In this document: one piece after another, positions 26,784 to 34,388 of the stretch
How the letters are laid out: each line of letters begins with the position of its first letter
How positions within the stretch are numbered: position 1 is the first letter of the stretch
Source: Maribacter thermophilus
Lineage (GTDB): Bacteria > Bacteroidota > Bacteroidia > Flavobacteriales > Flavobacteriaceae
Direction of reading: 5' to 3'
NCBI RefSeq assembly: GCF_001020565.1
Contig: NZ_LDAS01000001.1
Coordinates: 720,402-784,401, forward strand
DNA length: 64,000 nt
Program-made: the position numbers and the translations under genes
The notes under the pieces: model-generated
Database searches by the model: none
What the model was told of the DNA's origin: nothing
Seen by the model: only the letters and a program-made list of their open reading frames with translations

Positions 26784-27452
26784 TCATAAAAACCCTCTTT
26801 TTTTTGCCTCTTGAATTAGAGCAAGATCATTTCCGTTTTTTACTCCAAAAATTGCTTTTAATTGTCTTTTTCTGGCTTCGACCGTAGTATTGGCAGCGGC
26901 GATTAAGGGCGCTATATCCCTGGTGTTGGTACCTAAAGATAGGTAGTAAAGTATTTTTTGGTCTTGTTCGTCGATATTGATAGTGCTGGCCATTCTTCTT
27001 CTAACGGCACTAAGGGCACTTGCTGTGTAGTATGGGGGTCTATTGTAAACCGTTTCGACCATTGCTTTTAGCGACATCTCATCAATTTCAGACTTCACCA
27101 TGTACCCATCTGGGTTCACTGTCTTAAAAATATTGTTTATTCTATAGCTGTCACTGAAAGAGGACATAAAAACAACTTTAGAATCTGGAACTAGTTCTCT
27201 TGCCAATTTTCCAAGATCAACGCCAGACCTTGGGTCTTTTGCTTCTGCCGGAAATAATTGAATATCCAATAAAATAATGTCGAAAGGAAGTGTTTTTGAA
27301 GAAAACTCTATCTTTTCCTTTCCTTTGTCATAACTCTTGGCAATCTCTACTTTAACGTTAAAATCCTCGAAATCAGCATCTTCTAGGATGTATTTGTATC
27401 CTAAAGTGGTCATCTCATGATCATCGATTGCCAAAATCCTCACCGTTTTCAT
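26784..27452 (-). CDS. LuxR/NarL-family response regulator
   Basis: 222 residues. The receiver domain has the acidic pair in AIDDHEM and phospho-acceptor Asp63 in ILLDIQLF. The C-terminal helix-turn-helix is of the LuxR type (SLGTNTRDIAPLIAAANTTV). It is 24 bases downstream of the TPR histidine kinase gene, its presumed partner. An insertion-like PAEAKDPRSG follows the phosphorylation loop. It is a likely regulator of genes in the same cluster. Confidence 0.88.
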   Translation of the reverse strand: MKTVRILAIDDHEMTTLGYKYILEDADFEDFNVKVEIAKSYDKGKEKIEFSSKTLPFDIILLDIQLFPAEAKDPRSGVDLGKLARELVPDSKVVFMSSFSDSYRINNIFKTVNPDGYMVKSEIDEMSLKAMVETVYNRPPYYTASALSAVRRRMASTINIDEQDQKILYYLSLGTNTRDIAPLIAAANTTVEARKRQLKAIFGVKNGNDLALIQEAKKRGFL

Positions 27453-27476
27453 TCTATCATTATTTAAGGTTATTAG

Positions 27477-29588
27477 TTAAACGTCCTGAAGTTGGTTCTT
27501 AGTATTGCTTTCCGCATAAAATAACGGAATTTCTAAAGTGACCTTGGTTCCTTTGTTCGGTGCGGTATCTATAAACCACTTTCCGTTTAGTTTTTCGATT
27601 CTAGAGCTTAAGTTTCTCATTCCAATGCCCTTGCGTTCTTTATCGAGGATAAAACCTTTTCCGTCATCACCCATTTCAACTGAAAATAACTCTTCGGACC
27701 GTTCGAAGTTAACAAAGAAATTAGAACAACCCGAATGTTTAATGGCATTTTGTAATGTTTCTTGGATCATTCTATAGACATTGATCTTTATTTCCCCTTT
27801 TAAGCTATCAAAATCTTCGTCCTCATCATAATTAAAGATAGTGTTTATTTCGGTATTTTCCTTGGCGGAATTAAGAAGTGAGTCTATAGAATTGACAAAA
27901 TTGTTTATCTTTTGATATGCTGAATGGCTTAGTTCGTGAGAAATAGCCCTTACTTCACCTTCTATTGTTTTAAGGGCTTTAATGGCTTCGCCCCGTGCTT
28001 CTATGGCTTCTGGGCCTGTTTTTTTGTTGAGCCCGGTGAGCACCATTCTAGCTCCTAACATTTTACCTAATACACCATCGTGGAGTTCTTCTGAAATACG
28101 TTTTTGCTCCATTCTCTTTACTTCGTCTACTTTCTGCTTTTGGGTAAGCATAAGGTTGAATATTTCCTGATTGTTCGCGTGTTGTTGTTGTAAAAAAAGT
28201 AATTTTTGATTTTTTGCACGTTGTTGGATGATAATGTATACGGCTAACCCCAGTAAGAAAAAACCAATGGCGATGCCCGTCCACATTTGTTTCTGTCGGG
28301 CCAGAATGCTTTTTTGTTCTTCCAGTAATTCATTTTCAGCAATAAATTCGTCCGTTTCAAATCGGATACGTGCAAATTTGTTTCTGGCCTGTCTTTCTTC
28401 TTTCTGTAAACTGTCGTCTAGGGATATATACTTCTGAAAATATTTAGAGGCATTTTTGCGGTCTACACTTGCTAAAAATTTGTAAGTGTCCAATAGCCGT
28501 TCGTTGTTAGAGCTTTCATCAGAAAGTTCCATGGCTGTTTTTGCTTTAAGAATTGCTTTGGCTGTGTCTTTTCTATAAAGATAATACTCTGCTAAAGTGT
28601 AATAGGATGCAGCTAGGCTTCTTGTTTCGTTTAAGCTGTCTTTTAAGCGAATGGATTCTTGAATACTTTGATAAGTACCAACGGTATCGTTTAACTTTAG
28701 TCTGCTTAACGCTAGGTTATGTAAAGCTTTAGAGTATAAACCGGGATTATTGTTTTTTAAATCGTTTGTCTCTATTGTTTGTTTAAAATATTTGCGGGCT
28801 TCTGAATAATTTCCCATGTCCAGATAAGCAATTGCCCTATTATTCAAATAGCTGGTCATATATATATCTGGATTATCTGTTTTTTGTAAATATGTTACTG
28901 CTTCATCATAATATTTTAAAGCCCTTTCGTATTCCCCAATGGCAGCCGATATTATGGCTAAATTGTTGTAGCAACGATAAAGTTCTTTATGTTTGTTTAA
29001 AGGCTTTAATCGCTCAATGGCAGCGATGGTAGAGGCTTCGCTTCCTACATAGTCCCTTATATCCGATTGTTCCACGGCCATGTTAAAGAACATTCGGCCA
29101 GAGTAGTAATAATTACCTTTTGCCTCGTATATTTTCTGGGCCTCTGAAAAATTGTAATAGGCACTGTCCTTTACCAAGTTTTCACGGTAATATACACCTC
29201 TGTCCCAATGGGCTTCCGCTAAAACCGTAGAGTCTTTCGTTTTTGCGGCAAGTTGAATGGTTTCTTTGTTTATTTCTTTGAATAATTTTTTGTCATGGGT
29301 GTCAAAACTGTAGTATGATAATTTAGAAAGCAACTGTAATTTTAAACTATCCTCTTCCAATTTTTTAAGAAGCCCATGAGCTTGTGAAAGTGTTTTTATT
29401 CTGTTTTCATGGGAAAGAGAACTACTGTTGCTAACAACGATTAAACTGTCAATTTCGGCCTTAATTTTATCGGTAGTTGTAGAAGTCCGGTGGGGCTGGC
29501 CCTGACCAAAATGGAAAAATGCAATTACAAGTAGGGTAAAAAACAACTTAGGCAATGTATGGTATTTTAATTCGATTTTGTAATTCAA
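27477..29588 (-). CDS. TPR-domain sensor histidine kinase (NarX/DesK type)
   Basis: 703 residues. A signal-peptide-like segment (LFFTLLVIAFFHFGQGQ) leads to a periplasmic region of about 350 residues made of tetratricopeptide repeats (ALKYYDEAVTYL, NYSEARKYFKQTI). One transmembrane helix follows near 435-455, then a coiled coil, then a HisKA_3 domain with His503 in RISEELHDGVLG and a C-terminal HATPase with DDGKGF and GIGMRNL. Only TTG starts are available: 29588, or 29555, which would place the signal peptide at the exact N-terminus. External TPRs suggest a peptide or protein ligand, and a repeat-built exported protein is encoded just upstream. Confidence 0.88.
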   Translation of the reverse strand: MNYKIELKYHTLPKLFFTLLVIAFFHFGQGQPHRTSTTTDKIKAEIDSLIVVSNSSSLSHENRIKTLSQAHGLLKKLEEDSLKLQLLSKLSYYSFDTHDKKLFKEINKETIQLAAKTKDSTVLAEAHWDRGVYYRENLVKDSAYYNFSEAQKIYEAKGNYYYSGRMFFNMAVEQSDIRDYVGSEASTIAAIERLKPLNKHKELYRCYNNLAIISAAIGEYERALKYYDEAVTYLQKTDNPDIYMTSYLNNRAIAYLDMGNYSEARKYFKQTIETNDLKNNNPGLYSKALHNLALSRLKLNDTVGTYQSIQESIRLKDSLNETRSLAASYYTLAEYYLYRKDTAKAILKAKTAMELSDESSNNERLLDTYKFLASVDRKNASKYFQKYISLDDSLQKEERQARNKFARIRFETDEFIAENELLEEQKSILARQKQMWTGIAIGFFLLGLAVYIIIQQRAKNQKLLFLQQQHANNQEIFNLMLTQKQKVDEVKRMEQKRISEELHDGVLGKMLGARMVLTGLNKKTGPEAIEARGEAIKALKTIEGEVRAISHELSHSAYQKINNFVNSIDSLLNSAKENTEINTIFNYDEDEDFDSLKGEIKINVYRMIQETLQNAIKHSGCSNFFVNFERSEELFSVEMGDDGKGFILDKERKGIGMRNLSSRIEKLNGKWFIDTAPNKGTKVTLEIPLFYAESNTKNQLQDV

Positions 29589-29602
29589 TACCTACAAGAT
29601 AA

Positions 29603-29633
29603 GAAAATGCCCCGAACTTAAAAGTTCAGGGCA
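29603..29633 (-). terminator. Hairpin between the repeat-protein gene and the kinase gene
   Basis: Stem TGCCC-C-GAACTT / AAGTTC-A-GGGCA (11 pairs, one internal mismatch) followed on the minus strand by ATTTTCTT. It lies 26 bases after the repeat-protein stop and would end most of that transcript before the kinase gene, allowing high expression of the small protein with limited readthrough. Confidence 0.6.
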
Positions 29634-29658
29634 CTTAAATTGTCATATGTGTTAGTGT

Positions 29659-30072
29659 TTAGGCAATTCCAATTTTTGGAGGGTCTCTTCTGTCTATAGG
29701 GTTGTCACAATTATCGCAGGCCAATGTGGAGTCATCATTTTGTGTGAAATTGAAGTCATTAACAACATTGTCGTTTATGTTCATTGCGATTCCGAGTTTT
29801 GGAGGGTCTCTTCTGTCTATGGGATTGTCGCAATTATCGCATGCCAATGTGGAGTTATCATTTTTCATGAATTTGAATTCATCGGCAACATTGTCATTTA
29901 TATTCATTGCGATTCCGAGTTTTGGAGGGTCTCTTCTGTCTATGGGATTGTCACAATTATCACAGGCTAGATTAGCGTCTCCGTTAAACTCATTGGTATT
30001 ATTTTGAACAATATAAGTTGTTAAACCTAATGCCATTAATGCTACAGCTAAGATGCTTGTCAATTTTTTCAT
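29659..30072 (-). CDS. Small exported protein of three tandem CDNC repeats; peptide-precursor candidate
   Basis: 137 residues that I do not recognise as a named family. A hydrophobic leader (MKKLTSILAVALMALGLTTY, residues 1-20) and a short Asn-rich spacer are followed by a 41-residue unit repeated 2.5 times. Blocks begin at residues 35, 76 and 117. Each carries ACDNCDNPIDRRDPPK and then LGIA (IGIA in the last), joined by MNINDNV plus an acidic/aromatic spacer. The chain stops right after the third GIA. Each block has two Cys in CDNC. The layout (leader, then near-identical Cys-containing cores) resembles multi-core peptide precursors, and the leader loosely recalls Bacteroidota NVEALA-type peptides. 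Metal binding or a structural disulfide role are alternatives. Confidence 0.8.
   Translation of the reverse strand: MKKLTSILAVALMALGLTTYIVQNNTNEFNGDANLACDNCDNPIDRRDPPKLGIAMNINDNVADEFKFMKNDNSTLACDNCDNPIDRRDPPKLGIAMNINDNVVNDFNFTQNDDSTLACDNCDNPIDRRDPPKIGIA
29662..29970 (-). repeat. Coding tandem repeat, 123-bp unit, 2.5 copies
   Basis: Units at 29848-29970, 29725-29847 and the partial 29662-29724. The part coding for the CDNC-DRRDPPK block is nearly identical at DNA level (for example a shared tttggagggtctcttctg core), while the spacer part varies more. This pattern indicates recent duplication or ongoing homogenisation. Confidence 0.9.
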
Positions 30073-30210
30073 TTTAAATAGTTTTTAGTTAGGGAACTGA
30101 TTATTATACTGCCAAAGTAATAAGCTTCGACAAGGGATAAAATGAAATTAAAGTACACTTAGTGAATAGGTTAAATCTGTGAGTATTTAGCCCAGTTTTG
30201 AGAGAATTCG

Positions 30211-30942
30211 TTAATTCAACGAAGAAATGCTGTTTTTGGAGAGTGTTTGTTTAAGTTGATTTACCTTTTCTTTGTAGGATTTTGAAAAGGGTAGCTTTTT
30301 GTCAACTTTTTTTAATGAGCAGATAGATTTGCCAAAATTGATTCTGGACACGTAATCTGTGTTTACAATGTAGCTTTGATGTATTCTCACAAAATTCTTC
30401 GGAAGCTGTTTCTCAAAAGTTTTCAATGTTTTGTATGCATTGGCTACCGAACCGTCTTTCATGAAGAACTCTGTAGTGTTATTATCTGCCTGTAGGTAAA
30501 GTATATCTTCGGTGTTCAGGTAATGAAAATCGTTATATGATTTTAAACAAATAGTTTGTGGCTCTTTTTCTTTTGGAACTTTTCTTTTAAGCTTTAAAAT
30601 CGATTTTCTAACATCAAATTCATTAAATGGTTGCAACCAATAATCAAAAAAACCATTTTTAATGGCATCATAGGCATGGTTTTTAGTTTTAGAAATACCA
30701 ATAATCAGTGGTAATTCCGTAATATATTGATGTAACTCTATGATTTTCTGAAATATAAGTTGTGCATCATGATCTAAATTGACAAAAACAATATCTGGAG
30801 AAAATTTAAGAATTAGATTGAGGCCGTCATCAGGTGTTTCAGAAATACCTGAACAATTAAAATCCCCATACTCGGCCAAAAAAGTGCTCAATTGCAAATT
30901 TGACACGGCATCAGGGTCGATGATGGTGTATGAATATTCCAA
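30211..30942 (-). CDS. LytTR-family transcriptional regulator with degenerate receiver
   Basis: 243 residues, starting at TTG (no ATG nearby). Residues 1-120 have the layout of a receiver domain, but the phospho-acceptor position in DIVFVNLDHD is Asn55 rather than Asp, so classical phosphorylation is unlikely. The C-terminal LytTR DNA-binding domain is well formed (LYLQADNNTTEFFMKDG, KNFVRIHQSYIVN). It stands upstream of the repeat-protein gene in the same direction, with a 138-base gap. A 13-bp element lies 50 bases before its start, so it may be part of the same circuit. Confidence 0.85.
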   Translation of the reverse strand: MEYSYTIIDPDAVSNLQLSTFLAEYGDFNCSGISETPDDGLNLILKFSPDIVFVNLDHDAQLIFQKIIELHQYITELPLIIGISKTKNHAYDAIKNGFFDYWLQPFNEFDVRKSILKLKRKVPKEKEPQTICLKSYNDFHYLNTEDILYLQADNNTTEFFMKDGSVANAYKTLKTFEKQLPKNFVRIHQSYIVNTDYVSRINFGKSICSLKKVDKKLPFSKSYKEKVNQLKQTLSKNSISSLN

Positions 30943-30992
30943 GTTAATTAGTGTTCTACGGCAATTTACTAATAGACTGCTTACGATATGAC

Positions 30993-31005
30993 TAGGAAAA
31001 CCTTA
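30993..31005 (-). promoter_or_regulatory. Shared 13-bp element, copy 2
   Basis: TAAGGTTTTCCTA on the minus strand, identical to the copy at 26701-26713. It is followed after exactly 24 bases by a -7-like TAAATTGC and lies 50 bases upstream of the LytTR start. Confidence 0.5.
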
Positions 31006-31078
31006 TAAAAACCGAGGTTTTTGTATTATTCTTCTCAAAATACTAATTTTTGAAAGAAAATACTTGCATATTTAAAAG

Positions 31079-32623
31079 TTATTGACTACTAATATTTTCA
31101 ATTGCTTGGTAGGCACCAAGGTCAGGTCTAATGGTTCTGTCCGTTTTAAGTAGGTCTTCTGGGACTTCTTGGGCGAAAGTCGTATTTCCCATATTTACTA
31201 CATCCGAATCCAATGCTACTCTAAAATCGTTGTATAAAGGGGCAAAAAAAGCTGTTTTGCCATTAATTAAAACATGGGTGTACATACTTTCGTTATCGAA
31301 ATCATATAATGGGTTGGTTGAACTTTGATTGCCGATATCATTGAATTTAATGAGGCAGTTATTAAAACTAAAGTTAAATAAGTTTGTCCCGTTGGAGTTA
31401 AGTGAAATCTCTTTTGACCCGTTACCGTCGATAATGCAATTTTTAAAGTTGGCACTTAATAGGTCGTTTCCCGTTTCGGAGGTAGAAAAATTATCGATTT
31501 GCAGAGCAGCAGCAGTTCTATACCCTCCGCTCCAATAGTTGGCTATAGTGGAATGGGTAAAATTGTATCTGCCACCGAGGTTACAGGACAAAGAAGAATT
31601 TCCGGCGCCACCCAGTACTACATTTTGACCAGTGATGTGGGCGGATCTTGCATAGATATTATAATTGGAACTATTGTATATCTGTGTATTTTTAATTTCT
31701 AAGGAGTATTCTTGTAATTGATTGTTTCCTTCGATGTATAGTCCAATATTGGCATTTTTAATGGTTAAATATTCTATAGTATTGTTTATACTGCCGTTTT
31801 CTATCCAAACACCTCCCCATTGTCCGGGAATATTTGAATAATCAGGTTCTAAACGATCACCTTCGAAGATAACCTCTCCCTCAAGTAGTTCCCTGTCGTT
31901 GCTATATGACCCGTTTATGGATAATGAGGCTCCATTTTTTATTAGAATCCCAGAATTTTTGTGAAAATAGACCCTTGCTCCGGCATCCACAATAAGCCTT
32001 TTGTTGTCGGGTACAAGAGCGTAACCATAGATGACATATGGTTTTTCGTTAGAGAAGGTAAGCTCACCATCACTAAGCGCAAATCCCTCGGTCCTTATCT
32101 CTTCGCCATCATCATTATAGGTTAGAACAATGGTTTCTTTACTACCATCGGATGTAGTCTTTGGGAAAAGAAAAATAGCGTCCTTTACTAATGTTACCAG
32201 TTCTACTTGTTGAAGGTTGTTGTCGGAATCAAACTGTATGGCATCGGTATACAATATTGTATTTTCTGGATTATAGGTAAGGTCTACCGTAGTTTCAACA
32301 AAAATGAAAAGACTATCCTGGGCATATAGTGGTATGTTTTGAAAGCTTTTGCCTGCAACACCATCTACGTTTAGCCTGTAGTAACTGTCGGTTCCATTTC
32401 GTAACCGAATAGAAGGGATGATCACATCGTCTCTTGTATTGTTATATACTTTAAGTGTATAGGTGCTGCTGCCAATGGTGCTAAAAATAGTGTCAAGAAA
32501 AACCGTGTCCCTTGAAAAAGTGAGGTGACCGTTGCTGGGTGCATATTCAAAATCTTTCCTGCATGAACTGGCCCAAATAATAAAAAGGGCAATTACAAAT
32601 AACATAGAAACCTTTATACGCAC
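31079..32623 (-). CDS. Lipoprotein with right-handed beta-helix repeats
   Basis: About 514 residues. I chose the GTG at 32623, which gives a signal peptide with a basic n-region (MRIKVSMLFVIALFIIWASSC); the ATG at 32605 is the alternative. After the lipid Cys comes an Ig-like/beta N-terminal domain, then parallel beta-helix coils (YLTIKNANIGLYIEGN, IKNTQIYNSSNYNIYARSA). The C-terminus, DRTIRPDLGAYQA, is typical of right-handed beta-helix proteins in this phylum. Substrate or function is unknown; a surface or periplasmic glycan role is plausible. Confidence 0.75.
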   Translation of the reverse strand: MRIKVSMLFVIALFIIWASSCRKDFEYAPSNGHLTFSRDTVFLDTIFSTIGSSTYTLKVYNNTRDDVIIPSIRLRNGTDSYYRLNVDGVAGKSFQNIPLYAQDSLFIFVETTVDLTYNPENTILYTDAIQFDSDNNLQQVELVTLVKDAIFLFPKTTSDGSKETIVLTYNDDGEEIRTEGFALSDGELTFSNEKPYVIYGYALVPDNKRLIVDAGARVYFHKNSGILIKNGASLSINGSYSNDRELLEGEVIFEGDRLEPDYSNIPGQWGGVWIENGSINNTIEYLTIKNANIGLYIEGNNQLQEYSLEIKNTQIYNSSNYNIYARSAHITGQNVVLGGAGNSSLSCNLGGRYNFTHSTIANYWSGGYRTAAALQIDNFSTSETGNDLLSANFKNCIIDGNGSKEISLNSNGTNLFNFSFNNCLIKFNDIGNQSSTNPLYDFDNESMYTHVLINGKTAFFAPLYNDFRVALDSDVVNMGNTTFAQEVPEDLLKTDRTIRPDLGAYQAIENISSQ

Positions 32624-32643
32624 AATGTTGATGTTGAGTTGGT

Positions 32644-33033
32644 TCAAGAAAAAATTTGCATGATCTCTTCGGAGATCCTCATAGGTTTGTAGGTGTTTTT
32701 GTTTAATAGACACCATTCTGTGCTTGATCGCACTAACAGCTTTTTTGTTATTTCGTTTACCATTTCCACCACCCTTACAGATATTGCTCCTTTACTCTTT
32801 TCTATATAGGTGCTAATTAAAATAGGGTCGTTTTCAATTGCTGGAGCCTTGTACTCTATATAATGGGTCATTACGACCCAAACACCTTGGTCTTGAATGT
32901 TCTTGGGGGCTTTACTCTGCCAATGTTCCTTAGAGATATCTTGTATCCACTGTACATAACGTACATTGTTTACATGGTTTAGGTCATCTAAATCATCTTT
33001 GGTAACCGTTATTCTCTTGGTATAGGAAGGCAT
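32644..33033 (-). CDS. Acyl-CoA thioesterase, 4HBT hotdog family
   Basis: 129 residues from the ATG at 33033, 1 base after the upstream stop. A hotdog-fold thioesterase with the active-site segment DDLNHVNNVRYVQWI (Asp/His/Asn) and EYKAPAIENDPI. It hydrolyses acyl-CoA or acyl-ACP; chain preference is not readable. It is translationally adjacent to the glutaminyl-peptide cyclotransferase gene upstream and the beta-helix lipoprotein downstream. Confidence 0.88.
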   Translation of the reverse strand: MPSYTKRITVTKDDLDDLNHVNNVRYVQWIQDISKEHWQSKAPKNIQDQGVWVVMTHYIEYKAPAIENDPILISTYIEKSKGAISVRVVEMVNEITKKLLVRSSTEWCLLNKNTYKPMRISEEIMQIFS

Positions 33034-33034
33034 A

Positions 33035-34090
33035 TTATTTTTTTTCAATTTGAACCTCAAAAAGTTTGTCCCAATCCTTACCGGTTACAAAAAATGTTTT
33101 TCTGGTAGGGTGGTATGCAATACCGTTCAGAACATTATCGGTATCTATCCAATTCTCCGTCTTTGTTACTTTATCGCTAAGCCCCCCAAAATTGACAACT
33201 CCTTCAATGGCACCACTTTTTGCATCAATGATCATTACCCCAGGTTTTTGATATACGTTTGCATATATCTTCCCGTCTACATACTCCAGCTCATTGGTGT
33301 CCGCAAAGAGTGATTTGTTAGAGGCTATTTCAATATGGTCTTCTTCTTGCATGGTATCAGGATTAAGAATCCATATTTTTTCGGTACCGTCACTTTTATA
33401 GAGCTTGGTTCCGTCATTGGTGAGTCCCCAGCCTTCCCTGCTTTCACCATATTGGAAATTATCTAACTTTTTCATGTCTTTTAGGTTGTAGATAAAACCT
33501 ACGCCACTTCGCCAGGTAAGTTGATATATTTTATCGTTGAGTATGGTGATTCCTTCCCCGAAATAAGTTTTGTCCAAATCTACTTGTTGGTAGACTTTTC
33601 CTGTTTTATAATCAAACTTTCTTAAGAAAGAACGCCCTTTTTTACCGGTTCCTTCATAAAGGGTGTCATTATGAAACTCGAGTCCCTGGGTGTATGCGCC
33701 AGTATCATGGGGGTACTCGTTAAGTATGGTATAAGTGTATATTTCGGGAGCTTTGGAAGCTAACACCTTTAGCTTTTTTGTTACCTCGACTGTAGTGCCT
33801 TCATAGGTAATATTTGCTTTAAGCACTTTGTTGCCCAGTTTAGGAACAGAAAAATTGATTTTTCCGTCAGCTATGGGCAATTCTTTACCGTCCATAAAGT
33901 AGGTTGTCTTCTCTATGTTCTTGTTCTTGATATTTTTAATGGAAACACCAATGGTGGCACCTTGGTTTATTTTATTTGGGTTGCCCTCCAACTCTATGCT
34001 AAAAAGAGATGATGGTTTTTGGTTGCCGCTGCCGCAAGAGGCTAATAATAACAATGATAGACTAAAAAAAAATAATTTAAAGGAATTCAT
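33035..34090 (-). CDS. Glutaminyl-peptide cyclotransferase, lipoprotein
   Basis: 351 residues. Lipoprotein signal peptide (LLLLASCGSG). After an N-terminal Ig-like beta domain (about 30-105) comes a beta-propeller of the plant/bacterial glutamine cyclotransferase family: HDTGAYTQGLEFHNDTLYEG, YFGEGITILNDKIYQLTW, NELEYVDGKIYANVY and LNGIAYHPTRKTFFVTGK are the family signatures. It should convert N-terminal Gln of exported proteins to pyroglutamate, a common end-group on Bacteroidota type IX secretion cargo. Confidence 0.9.
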   Translation of the reverse strand: MNSFKLFFFSLSLLLLASCGSGNQKPSSLFSIELEGNPNKINQGATIGVSIKNIKNKNIEKTTYFMDGKELPIADGKINFSVPKLGNKVLKANITYEGTTVEVTKKLKVLASKAPEIYTYTILNEYPHDTGAYTQGLEFHNDTLYEGTGKKGRSFLRKFDYKTGKVYQQVDLDKTYFGEGITILNDKIYQLTWRSGVGFIYNLKDMKKLDNFQYGESREGWGLTNDGTKLYKSDGTEKIWILNPDTMQEEDHIEIASNKSLFADTNELEYVDGKIYANVYQKPGVMIIDAKSGAIEGVVNFGGLSDKVTKTENWIDTDNVLNGIAYHPTRKTFFVTGKDWDKLFEVQIEKK

Positions 34091-34171
34091 TTTTTACTAT
34101 TTTCTTTGTTTTAAAGGGGTTCGCCCGAATTTGAGGCAAGTTAGTCCATAAAATTTAGAATGTAAAAAGGA

Positions 34172-34201
34172 TTGTGAAAGTTTTAAAAGATTGTATATTT
34201 G
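34172..34201 (+). promoter_or_regulatory. Consensus promoter of the SRP RNA
   Basis: TTG (34172-34174), 19 bases, TATATTTG (34194-34201). The RNA's first paired base is 6 bases after the -7 box, which gives an internal calibration for start-site spacing in this genome. Confidence 0.8.
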
Positions 34202-34206
34202 CACCC

Positions 34207-34300
34207 GGCAAGTCCTACACGACCAGCTCCTGTAGAATCCCCCAGGGTGGGAACGCAGCAAGGGTATATGGTTGTAGCGGTGCGATGTAGGTAGCTTGCC
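34207..34300 (+). ncRNA. ffs: Signal recognition particle RNA (4.5S type)
   Basis: About 94 nt. The ends pair (GGCAAG with CTTGCC, then CCTACA with TGTAGG). The apical part holds the universal domain IV core CAGGGTGGGAACGCAGCA, with the GGAA tetraloop and the asymmetric internal-loop sequence AGCA. It binds Ffh and directs inner-membrane and exported proteins to the Sec translocon. A T run follows directly and ends transcription. Confidence 0.93.
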
Positions 34301-34307
34301 TTTTTTT
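34301..34307 (+). terminator. T-run terminator of SRP RNA
   Basis: Seven T follow the closed terminal stem of the SRP RNA, so the RNA's own long hairpin acts as the terminator stem. Confidence 0.7.
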
Positions 34308-34388
34308 GTACCCTAAAGTCAGCGATTTTATAATTTGTCGAATAAGGTCCATGACTTTGTTTTTTGTCACTTATACAATTATAATTTC

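Noticed and set aside
29662..29970. Regular DNA repeats that could be taken for a CRISPR array
   Set aside because: The period is 123 bp with the whole unit similar, there are no unique short spacers, and the repeat is in frame inside one open reading frame with a signal peptide.
32624..32716. N-terminal extension of the beta-helix lipoprotein overlapping the thioesterase gene
   Set aside because: It would bury the signal peptide 40 residues into the protein; an internal GTG or ATG gives a proper lipoprotein signal.
34335..34388. 18-codon N-terminal extension of the SDR
   Set aside because: Not SDR-like in sequence; the ATG at 34389 puts the TGGSSGIG motif at its normal distance from the N-terminus.
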